A stretch of 45,062 nt of DNA from Chromatiaceae bacterium (GTDB lineage: Bacteria; Pseudomonadota; Gammaproteobacteria; Chromatiales; Chromatiaceae). Under the pieces are notes generated by a model. The model made no database searches and was not told where the DNA came from. It saw nothing but the letters and a program-made list of their open reading frames with translations. Shown piece by piece: positions 8,791 through 15,666 of this stretch. Positions within the stretch are counted from its first letter, which is position 1, and each line of letters begins with the position of its first letter. A program made the translations under genes and the position numbers. The stretch lies in contig JALOTB010000027.1 in assembly GCA_025458165.1 (NCBI GenBank), forward strand, positions 1-45,062, written 5' to 3'.

Positions 8791-10053
8791 ATGCTCCTTG
8801 AGGCCGGTGACCTCGACGGGGCCGAGCAGGCGTACCGGCAGGCCCTCGCCTACGATCCGGGGCTCGCCGAGACCAAGAACAACCTGGCGCTGCTGCTCCG
8901 CCGGCGTGGCCGCCCGGAGGCGGCGGAGGCGATCTACCGCGAGGCGATCGCCCTTGCCCCGGAGAACCCGCTGGCCTATTGCAACCTCGGCCAAGTCCTG
9001 TTCGAGATGGGTCGCCTCGATGAGGCGACTGAGATGCTCGGCGAGGCGGTCCGGCTGAATCCTGAGTTCGCCGAGGCCTTCCACAACCTCGGGCACATCC
9101 TTAGCGTTCGCGATCGGCCGCAGGCCGCGGCCGAGGCCTACCGGCGCGCGGTCGAGCTGGGCGCCGACGCCTACCTGGGTCTGGCGACTGCGCTGCGCGA
9201 GCAAGGGCTGGTCGATGAGGCGATTGCAGCCTATCGGCATGTGATCGGCATCGGCGGCAAGCCCGCGACCGCCTTCTACAACCTCGGCATGTTGCTCAGC
9301 GCCCAGGGACGCGATGGCGAGGCCGCCGAGGTCTATCGGCAATGGCTTGAGGAGGAGCCCGGCAACCCGGTCGCGCGCCATATGCTCGCCGCGAGCCAAG
9401 GAGACGCAGTCCCCTCGCGCGCCTCGGACGACTATGTGCAGGCGATCTTTGACGGCTTCGCCCCCCGTTTCGACCAGCGCCTGGCAGAGCTCGACTACCG
9501 GGCTCCCGAGCTCGTCACCGAGCTGGTGCGACGCCTTTCCGGCCCGGCGGCGCGGCGGCGGGTGCTCGACGCCGGCTGTGGCACCGGGCTCTGTGGGCCG
9601 TTGCTCCGCGAGAGGGCCGAGCGCCTGACGGGGGTCGACCTCTCCGGACCCATGCTGGATCAGGCGGCGGCCCGCGGCTGCTACGACGCGCTCGTCCAGG
9701 CGGAGCTGACCGACTACCTGGCGTCATCGCCGGCCTGCTACGACCTGGTCGCCTCCGCGGATACCCTGGTGTACTTCGGCGACCTCAGGCCCGTGATCGC
9801 CGCGGCCGCCCAGGCCATGGCGCCTGGCGGTTACCTGGTCGCCACACTGGAGAAGGATGACGGCGGCCTGGCGGACGGCTATCGGCTGCGCGGGCACGGC
9901 CGCTACAGCCATACTGAGAAGTATCTGCGCCGGGTCATCGCGGACTGCGGCCTGGAGCTGGTGGCGCTGGAATCGGTCGTGCTGCGCCAGGAGATGGCCC
10001 AGCCCGTGATCGGTATGCTGTTCGCGGCGGCGTGGGTGAAGCGGGATGCCTGA
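8791..10053 (+). CDS. TPR-repeat class I SAM-dependent methyltransferase
   Basis: The intact 420-residue frame starts at ATG 8791, in the middle of a repeat array, so the native gene almost certainly began near 8624. About five to six TPR units (34-residue steps such as GDLDGAEQAYRQALAYDPG and GRLDEATEMLGEAVRLNPE) cover residues 1-210. The C-terminal half is a Rossmann methyltransferase with motif I VLDAGCGTGLCG, an acidic motif II (LTGVDLSGPML) and APGGYLVATLEK later on. The substrate is unknown; such TPR-methyltransferases are often near secretion or modification genes. It sits directly upstream of vgrG. Whether the truncated form is made depends on whether 8791 can act as a start; no good ribosome-binding site is visible there. 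Confidence 0.8.
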   Translation: MLLEAGDLDGAEQAYRQALAYDPGLAETKNNLALLLRRRGRPEAAEAIYREAIALAPENPLAYCNLGQVLFEMGRLDEATEMLGEAVRLNPEFAEAFHNLGHILSVRDRPQAAAEAYRRAVELGADAYLGLATALREQGLVDEAIAAYRHVIGIGGKPATAFYNLGMLLSAQGRDGEAAEVYRQWLEEEPGNPVARHMLAASQGDAVPSRASDDYVQAIFDGFAPRFDQRLAELDYRAPELVTELVRRLSGPAARRRVLDAGCGTGLCGPLLRERAERLTGVDLSGPMLDQAAARGCYDALVQAELTDYLASSPACYDLVASADTLVYFGDLRPVIAAAAQAMAPGGYLVATLEKDDGGLADGYRLRGHGRYSHTEKYLRRVIADCGLELVALESVVLRQEMAQPVIGMLFAAAWVKRDA

Positions 10054-10139
10054 GCCTCGCCTCTGGGTCTCGGATAGCGCGGCGCCTTGCGCCGCGGCCG
10101 GCATGCGCGACGCCGACAACTGACGGAGGCGGACCGCCT

Positions 10140-12317
10140 ATGGCTGAGCTACGCAAGACTCGACCGACGCAAAGGCACCGCGGCATCGCGGTGAGCACGG
10201 TGCTGGGCGAGGACGTGCTGCTGCTGCGCCGCATGGAGGGACAGGAGGCCCTGGGGCGGCTGTTCGAGCTCCGTCTCGACCTCCTGAGCACCGATCCGAG
10301 TATCGAGGCGGAGTCGCTGCTCGGCACGAATGCGACCGTGCGCTATCAGCAGCCGAAGGGTGGGGTGCGCTACTTTAATGGCTATGTGAGCGACTTCCGG
10401 TACGGCGGCGAGCGCGGCAACTACGCCGCCTACGAGATGGTCCTGCGCCCCTGGCTCTGGTTCCTCACCCGCACCTCGGACTGCCGCATCTTCCAGAACA
10501 AGACGGTCCCCGAGATCGTCACCGAGCTCTTTCGAGAGCACGGCTTCACCGACTACGAGGCCGATGCCCTGACGGGCGACTATCGCCAGTGGGACTATTG
10601 CGTCCAGTACCGCGAGACCGATTTCGACTTCGTCAGCCGGCTGTTGGAGGAGGAGGGCATCTACTATTTCGTCAAGCATCAGGATGCCCGCCACCTGATC
10701 GTGCTGGCGGACGGCTACGGGGCGCATGACCTCTACCCCAATTACGAGGAGATCCCCTGCAGCCCCTCGGACCGGCCCATCCACGCCGAGCACATCAGCC
10801 AGCTCGATATCAGGAGCCAGGTCCTACCCGGTGTGGTGGCGCTCAACGACTACAACTTCGAGAAGCCCAAGGCCGACCTGAAGGTGAACGGCCCCAAGCA
10901 GCGGCCGCACGAGAAGGCCGACTTCGAGATCTATGACTACCCCGGGCGCTATCAGGAGCGCGCCGAGGGCGATGGTTACGCCCGCCGGCGCATCGAGGAG
11001 CTGCACGCCGCGTACGAGATCGCCTCGGGGCGCGGCGATGCCGCCGGCCTCGCCGTTGGTTATCTGTTCACCCTCAGCGGCCATCCCCGCGCGGCGCAGA
11101 ACCGGGAGCACCTGGTGACGGCGGCGACCTACGAGATGTGGGCGGCCGAGTTCGAATCCGGCGCCGGCGATGCGGCGCCCGGGGAGCACCACTTCAAGGT
11201 CAGCTTCTCGACCATCAACAGTCATGAGAGCTTCCGCGCGGCCCGGATCACCCCAAAGCCCACGATCAATGGACCCCAGACCGCGACCGTGGTGGGCCCG
11301 GCGGGGGAGGAGATCTGGACCGACAAATACGGGCGGGTCAAGGCGCAGTTCCACTGGGACCGCTACGGCCGCAAGGACGAGAACAGCTCGTGCTGGATCC
11401 GCGTGGCTCAGGCGCTCGCCGGCAAGAAATGGGGCGCGTTCGCCTTGCCGCGGATCGGCCAGGAGGTCGTTGTCCAGTTCCTCGAGGGCGACCCCGATCG
11501 GCCGATCATCACCGGCTGCGTCTACAACGCCGATGCGATGCCGCCCTACGGCCTACCCGACGAGAAGACCAAGCTGACGCTTAAGACCTGCTCGTCCAAG
11601 GGCGCCGGGGGGTTCAACGAGATCCGCTTCGAGGACAAGAAGGGCGAGGAGCAGCTCTTCATCCACGGCGAGAAGAACGAAGACATCCGCATCAAGAACG
11701 ACGCCTTCGAGTCGATCGGCCACGACCGCCACCTGATCGTCGGCAACGATCAGTACGAGAAGGTCGCGAAGGGCAAGCACCTCCTGGTCGAGGGCGACCA
11801 ACACGAGCAGATCGCCGGGGACAAGCACCAGAAGGTCGGCGGCGACCATAACCAGAAGGTGATGGGGACCCTGTCCATCGATGTCGGGATGAACAGCCAG
11901 GAGCGGGCCGGCATAAGGCACGCGCTCGATGCCGGCACGGAGATCCATCTCAAGGCTGGGATGACCGTGGTCATCGAGGCCGGCATGCAACTGACGCTAA
12001 AGGTCGGCGGTAACTTCATCACCATCGACAACATGGGTGTCTCCATCCAAGGGACCATGTTGAAGTTGAACAGCGGCGGTTCTGCCGGGAGCGGCTCCGG
12101 GAGCTCGCCGGACTCGCCTCAGGCGCCCACTGCCCCGAAGGAGGCCGATACGGCCGAGGCCGGCCAGGTGACCGAGGTCCAGGCCGCACCAATGGGGCAT
12201 TCCGGGCGTCAACTGCAAGGGACCGCCGTGGACCCGTATCAGACCGCTCAGGCGCGTGCCCTGAGCGATGCCGCGCAAACCGGCGCAGTGTTCTGTGAGA
12301 TCTGCCAGCAGGGGTGA
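10140..12317 (+). CDS. vgrG: VgrG (TssI), T6SS spike protein
   Basis: VgrG trimers form the puncturing spike on the Hcp tube. Residues 1 to about 370 form the gp27-like hub, including LFREHGFTDYEADALTGDY and WDYCVQYRETDFDFVSRLLE. An OB-fold gp5 domain follows at about 387-465 (EIWTDKYGRVKAQFHWDRYG, then FLEGDPDRPIITGCVYN). Next is a repeat-rich beta-helix at about 510-660 with HxxxVGxD/H-type steps. The C-terminal tail (about 670-725) is Gly/Ser/Pro-rich and ends in FCEICQQG, a CxxC pair. ATG 10140 was chosen because GGAGGCGG precedes it; an upstream GTG frame from 10032 would overlap the methyltransferase gene. No large effector domain is fused, so cargo probably arrives through the DUF4123/PAAR genes that follow. 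Confidence 0.96.
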   Translation: MAELRKTRPTQRHRGIAVSTVLGEDVLLLRRMEGQEALGRLFELRLDLLSTDPSIEAESLLGTNATVRYQQPKGGVRYFNGYVSDFRYGGERGNYAAYEMVLRPWLWFLTRTSDCRIFQNKTVPEIVTELFREHGFTDYEADALTGDYRQWDYCVQYRETDFDFVSRLLEEEGIYYFVKHQDARHLIVLADGYGAHDLYPNYEEIPCSPSDRPIHAEHISQLDIRSQVLPGVVALNDYNFEKPKADLKVNGPKQRPHEKADFEIYDYPGRYQERAEGDGYARRRIEELHAAYEIASGRGDAAGLAVGYLFTLSGHPRAAQNREHLVTAATYEMWAAEFESGAGDAAPGEHHFKVSFSTINSHESFRAARITPKPTINGPQTATVVGPAGEEIWTDKYGRVKAQFHWDRYGRKDENSSCWIRVAQALAGKKWGAFALPRIGQEVVVQFLEGDPDRPIITGCVYNADAMPPYGLPDEKTKLTLKTCSSKGAGGFNEIRFEDKKGEEQLFIHGEKNEDIRIKNDAFESIGHDRHLIVGNDQYEKVAKGKHLLVEGDQHEQIAGDKHQKVGGDHNQKVMGTLSIDVGMNSQERAGIRHALDAGTEIHLKAGMTVVIEAGMQLTLKVGGNFITIDNMGVSIQGTMLKLNSGGSAGSGSGSSPDSPQAPTAPKEADTAEAGQVTEVQAAPMGHSGRQLQGTAVDPYQTAQARALSDAAQTGAVFCEICQQG

Positions 12318-12319
12318 GC

Positions 12320-12874
12320 ATGCCGGATCCGGAGCGGACGAACAGCCTGCGCCAAAGGCTCTTTAGCGTGCCCGAGGGGCAGGCCGTGCTCGCCGTGATC
12401 GACGGGGCGTCGATCCCAGGGCTGCGGCAGCAGATGGGTCAGCTCGCCGCTCACGCGGTCTGTCTGCTGCCGGGAGAGCTCTCCGCGGAGCTGCAGGACG
12501 CCGCGCCCTATCTCGTGCGGCTGGAGGCGGAGGGGCAGTTCACGACTTGGCTGCTGGAAGCCGGTTGGGGGCGGCACTGGGGCGTCTACCTGACCTCGGG
12601 CGCGAACGAGCGGGCCCTGCGCCAGCACTTGCGCGGCCTGCTCACCGTGTATGGTCCGGACGGCCGGCCGCTGTTGTTCCGCTTCTACGACCCGAGGGTT
12701 CTGCGGGCCTACCTTCCGACCTGCGTCGAAGACGAGCTGGAGGCGGTCTTCGGCCCGGTCGCCCGTTTGCTGCTCGAAGGGGAGGACCCAGCGGTGCTGC
12801 TCCGCTACGAGCTGAAGGATTCCGGGTTGGTCGTCTCCGAGCTACCGCTGGCGTCGGGCAGCGGAAGGAGGTAA
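12320..12874 (+). CDS. DUF4123-domain T6SS adaptor/chaperone
   Basis: DUF4123 proteins (Tap/TEC) load PAAR proteins or effectors onto their cognate VgrG and stay in the producing cell. The 184-residue protein shows the typical pattern: VLAVIDGASIPGL near the start, then a YLVRLEAEGQFTTWLLEAGWG block. A strand-rich part has LLTVYGPDGRPLLFRFYDPR followed by LRAYLPTC, a motif I associate with this family. An ATG at 12320 lies five bases after AGGGG; the GTG at 12314 overlaps the vgrG stop as GTGA. Either way it is translationally coupled to vgrG. The PAAR gene begins four bases after its stop. Confidence 0.9.
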   Translation: MPDPERTNSLRQRLFSVPEGQAVLAVIDGASIPGLRQQMGQLAAHAVCLLPGELSAELQDAAPYLVRLEAEGQFTTWLLEAGWGRHWGVYLTSGANERALRQHLRGLLTVYGPDGRPLLFRFYDPRVLRAYLPTCVEDELEAVFGPVARLLLEGEDPAVLLRYELKDSGLVVSELPLASGSGRR

Positions 12875-12877
12875 TCC

Positions 12878-13372
12878 ATGTCTGGTCGGCCCGCCGCGCG
12901 CCTCAGCGATCTCACGGCCCATGGGTCGCCGCTCTTTCCGGGCCCCGGCAGCCCGACGGTGCTCATCGGCTTTCTGCCCGCCTGGCGGGGGGTTCCGGCC
13001 GCCGCAGCTGCCGCCCTGCAGGCGGCAAAGCAGGCCTCGGAGCTACGCATCAAAGCGGCCGAGGCCACCACGCTCGCCGCCGCCGGGACGCCCGGTGCAC
13101 CTGCGGCCAAGGCCGCCGAGGAGACCCTCAAGGCGGCCGAGGGCGCCGCGATGGCGGGGATGATCACGGGCATGGCCGGGGGCGCGGACATCCATATGTG
13201 CCCGATGCCGCTGCCGATCCCGCCGCACGGGGCCGGGGTGGTGATCGACGGGAGCAAAACCGTGATGATCAACAACCTGCCGGCCTGCCGGGTCGGCGAC
13301 ACGATCCTTGAGGCGCTCGGGCCGCCCAACAAGATCGTGATGGGGGCCGTGCCTGTCCTGATCGGAGGCTGA
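12878..13372 (+). CDS. PAAR-domain spike-tip protein with Ala-rich insertion
   Basis: PAAR proteins sharpen the VgrG trimer and can recruit effectors. The 164-residue protein has the two expected half-motifs. The first is ARLSDLTAHGSPLFPGPGS with TVLIGFLPAWRG (residues 6-37). The second is DIHMCPMPLPIPPHGAGVV, then TVMINNLPACRVGDTI and KIVMGAVPVLIGG (about 105-164). His/Cys residues in these motifs would bind the structural metal. Between the halves lies an unusual Ala/Glu-rich helical insertion of about 65 residues. A strong AAGGAGG precedes ATG 12878. Confidence 0.93.
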   Translation: MSGRPAARLSDLTAHGSPLFPGPGSPTVLIGFLPAWRGVPAAAAAALQAAKQASELRIKAAEATTLAAAGTPGAPAAKAAEETLKAAEGAAMAGMITGMAGGADIHMCPMPLPIPPHGAGVVIDGSKTVMINNLPACRVGDTILEALGPPNKIVMGAVPVLIGG

Positions 13373-13432
13373 CCGGAGCGGCCGCGGGACCTGTCGTTCG
13401 CGAATTGCCTAAAACGACCCGAGGAGCGTGCC

Positions 13433-13798
13433 ATGCTCAAGATCCGCCATGAGCAAATGCGGCAGTTGGATGCCATCGCCGTAGACGGCTTTCTTGCCCG
13501 CGTGTTGGAGCACCTGCAGGAGCGGCATGGCGAGGCCATCGAGGGTCTGAGCCCTGAGGATCTGCGTCAACGGGCCGAGGCCGCGTTGGCCGTCGGTCGC
13601 AGCTATAGGCTGCGCACGGAGGCCGTGCTGACCGCGTTTGTCGCGCTCTCCTTCGTCATCTCGCCCGGCTTCCATCGCCAGCCGGCCATCAACCGGCTGC
13701 TGCGGCGCATGCGGTTCGATGCAGACCAGAGGCTCGACCGCCTCGTCGCCAAGACCACATCCGCGGACTGGGAGGAGGCGTCCGGGCTGATCGCCTGA
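13433..13798 (+). CDS. Small conserved protein of PAAR/VgrG cassettes
   Basis: This is a 121-residue, probably cytoplasmic, all-alpha protein. It starts MLKIRHEQMRQLDAIAVDGF, has a basic AAALAVGRSYRLRTEAVLTAFVALSF segment and ends RLDRLVAKTTSADWEEASG. Proteins of this shape (LxIRxEQ at the start, a DRLxxxT.xDWE end) are common near PAAR genes in T6SS clusters, in my recollection, and have no assigned function. GAGGAG upstream of ATG 13433 supports the start. Its place between PAAR and the candidate effector suggests a loading or chaperone role, which is inference from position only. Confidence 0.75.
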   Translation: MLKIRHEQMRQLDAIAVDGFLARVLEHLQERHGEAIEGLSPEDLRQRAEAALAVGRSYRLRTEAVLTAFVALSFVISPGFHRQPAINRLLRRMRFDADQRLDRLVAKTTSADWEEASGLIA

Positions 13799-13909
13799 AC
13801 GGTCCGGAAGCGGGGTGCGCGGCCGGCTTCGATTGCCCGCGATCCCCCAGGGCAGGGGGGCTGGCGGCGATGCGAGCCCCCCATTCATCGACTGACACGA
13901 GCCAATCCG

Positions 13910-14503
13910 ATGTCGAAAGACGCAGCGTCAAAGGCCCAGGATGCGGTCGCCAAGACCTCCGATATCCCCAACGGGGACGTCGGTGCCACCCAGGGCTGCC
14001 CCCTTGCGGCGGCGCAGAAGGCCGTGGCGGCGCGGATGGCGGAGCTCGCGGCTCAGGGGCACGGCCCGCAGCGCCACGAGGGCCAGATCAGCGAGCAGCA
14101 GCTTGAGGACCGGGTGGTCCACGGCATCGATCCGGTGAGCGGGACGACGACCGATGCCTTCACCGGCCAGCCGCACAAGGTCGGGCGCCACGCCACCAAG
14201 ATCAACTCGCCCGAGGCCTTCGTCCAGGCCGAGCAGGAGCTCACCGACAGCGCCGCCTTCGCCGCCGAGACCGCGGCGGCGGAGGCAGCCGGTGACGACT
14301 GGGCGGTGGTGGAGATGCCGTTGGAGCAGATCTTCGGTCCGAGCTACAAGGACCAGGTCTCGGGCAAGACCCGTCTGGGGAGCAAGAACCACCCAACCGG
14401 CACCCAGCCGACCGCTTTCACCGACGGGACCATGACAGGGGTCTACAAGAAGTCCGACACCGGGCAGTGGGCCCTCCACACCCTGTATCCCGAGCCCAAG
14501 TAA
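13910..14503 (+). CDS. Candidate T6SS cargo effector (unknown toxin fold)
   Basis: The 197-residue protein has no signal peptide or membrane segment. The N-terminal third is Ala-rich and polar, with GCPLAAAQKAVAARMAELAA. A central Gly/Thr segment (VVHGIDPVSGTTTDAFTG, then HKVGRHATKI) precedes a compact C-terminal domain. That domain has VVEMPLEQIFGPSYKDQV, RLGSKNHPTG, TAFTDGTMTGVY and a WALHTLYPEPK ending. Endings of the form W..HT.YP occur in several small secreted nuclease-type toxins, but I cannot name a family. It lies five genes after clpV in the VgrG/PAAR cassette and is followed 14 bases later by a small acidic protein, the classical effector-immunity order. Toxicity is inference. Confidence 0.65.
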   Translation: MSKDAASKAQDAVAKTSDIPNGDVGATQGCPLAAAQKAVAARMAELAAQGHGPQRHEGQISEQQLEDRVVHGIDPVSGTTTDAFTGQPHKVGRHATKINSPEAFVQAEQELTDSAAFAAETAAAEAAGDDWAVVEMPLEQIFGPSYKDQVSGKTRLGSKNHPTGTQPTAFTDGTMTGVYKKSDTGQWALHTLYPEPK

Positions 14504-14508
14504 GGAGG
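14502..14508 (+). promoter_or_regulatory. Ribosome-binding site that sets the TTG start of the immunity candidate
   Basis: AAGGAGG overlaps the TAA stop of the effector candidate and sits nine bases before TTG 14518. It is a near-perfect Shine-Dalgarno sequence and is the reason for preferring the TTG over upstream in-frame codons that would extend into the effector gene. Confidence 0.75.
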
Positions 14509-14517
14509 AGCCTGACG

Positions 14518-14799
14518 TTGGAACCGGTCAACCTACCCCAGCCGATGCGCGACATCCTGCGCCGCTACTGCAACGTCGAGGCACCTGAGGCGCTGGGCTC
14601 GCTCAAGCAGATGCTCGCCCGGCCGGAGTCGGCGCCACGCGCCGCCCTGTTCCGCGATCAGCTCGAGCAGACGATCCGGGAGGCCAAGGTCACCCCGGAG
14701 GAGTACGAGGCGCTCACCGGCGAGGACTTCGACTCCCAGCAGGAGCTCCTGGCCTGGCTGCGCAAGCTCTGGGGCCAGCTTTACGGTCCGGAGGCTTGA
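14518..14799 (+). CDS. Small acidic protein, candidate immunity protein
   Basis: The 93-residue protein is helical and acidic, starting MEPVNLPQPMRDILRRY. It contains EQTIREAKVTPEEYEALTGEDF and ends in the aromatic segment WLRKLWGQLYGPEA. No signal peptide is present, so it would act in the cytoplasm, which fits a nuclease-like partner. Its start is TTG 14518, set by the AAGGAGG at 14502-14508, and it follows the effector candidate by 14 bases. Similar short helical proteins act as contact-dependent toxin immunity proteins. That assignment here depends on position and size, not on a recognised domain. Confidence 0.6.
   Translation: MEPVNLPQPMRDILRRYCNVEAPEALGSLKQMLARPESAPRAALFRDQLEQTIREAKVTPEEYEALTGEDFDSQQELLAWLRKLWGQLYGPEA
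14790..14794 (+). promoter_or_regulatory. Ribosome-binding site that may set a CTG start
   Basis: GGAGG at 14790-14794 lies inside the end of the immunity candidate and nine bases before an in-frame CTG at 14804. No ATG, GTG or TTG gives the lipoprotein hydrolase a normal signal peptide, so this site argues for the unusual CTG. Confidence 0.4.
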
Positions 14800-14803
14800 G
14801 CCC

Positions 14804-15613
14804 CTGCGCCTGCCTTGCCCTCGCGCCTGGGGTATCGCGCTCGGGGTGCTGCTGCTCGTCGGCTGCGCAACGCCCAGCGACCGGGTCGATCGCCTCGCGG
14901 CTGAGCTGCGGCTGACGAAGGGGCGGGTCCCCTCCACTCCAGTCCCGCTCGTCGCCTACCGCAACGCGAGTGAGGTGACCGGGGGCCGGCTGCACGTCTA
15001 CCTAGAGGGTGACGGCACCCCCTGGCTCACGCGCACGCGCATCTCGCCGGACCCGACGCCGCGCGATCCCCTGGCGCTGCGGCTCATGGCGCTCGATCCC
15101 GCGCCGTCCCTTTACCTTGCCCGGCCTTGCTACAACGGCACGGCCACCCAAGCCGGCTGCGGTCCATGGTACTGGACGATGGGCCGCTACTCGGAGCCGG
15201 TCGTCGCCTCAATGGCGTCGGTGCTGCGCGGCTTGATCGATGCCGAGGGCGTGGCCGAGCTGGTCATCATCGGCCATAGCGGCGGCGGGGTCCTGGCCTG
15301 GCTTTTGGCGCACCGCATCCGCGAGACGCGCGCGCTGGTGACCATCGCGGCGAATCTCGACATCGACGCCTGGGCCGACCTCCACGGGTTCAGCCGGCTG
15401 ACCGATTCGCTCAACCCGGCCGCCGGCCCGCCACTGCCGGCAGGCATCGCGCAGTGGCACCTCGTGGGTGAACGGGATCGCGAGGTCCCGGCCTCGATCA
15501 TTGACGGCCTCAGGGATTTGCTAGGACCAGACGCTCGGGTCCTGGTGATGGCATCGGACCACCGCTGCTGCTGGCTGGGACTCTGGTCGGACGTCCTTCC
15601 GCAATTGCCGTGA
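14804..15613 (+). CDS. Lipoprotein alpha/beta hydrolase
   Basis: The reading frame encodes a lipoprotein signal with basic residues, a hydrophobic ALGVLLLVGC stretch and Cys at about residue 21, so the mature protein would be lipid-anchored. The catalytic domain has the nucleophile elbow IIGHSGGG, with Ser near residue 160, and a likely catalytic His in ASDHRCCW near the end. The gene could start at GTG 14846, but that leaves only six residues before the lipobox Cys. CTG 14804 with GGAGG upstream gives a normal signal, so I use it with caution. The enzyme follows the effector-immunity pair. It could be a lipase or esterase of the envelope or a second cargo or immunity component; an anchored enzyme of the producing cell is the simplest view. 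Confidence 0.75.
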   Translation: MRLPCPRAWGIALGVLLLVGCATPSDRVDRLAAELRLTKGRVPSTPVPLVAYRNASEVTGGRLHVYLEGDGTPWLTRTRISPDPTPRDPLALRLMALDPAPSLYLARPCYNGTATQAGCGPWYWTMGRYSEPVVASMASVLRGLIDAEGVAELVIIGHSGGGVLAWLLAHRIRETRALVTIAANLDIDAWADLHGFSRLTDSLNPAAGPPLPAGIAQWHLVGERDREVPASIIDGLRDLLGPDARVLVMASDHRCCWLGLWSDVLPQLP

Positions 15614-15666
15614 TCCATTCACCCGATTCCTGTCCGTACCGGTGGAAAGGCCGACACGTCTCCCGG

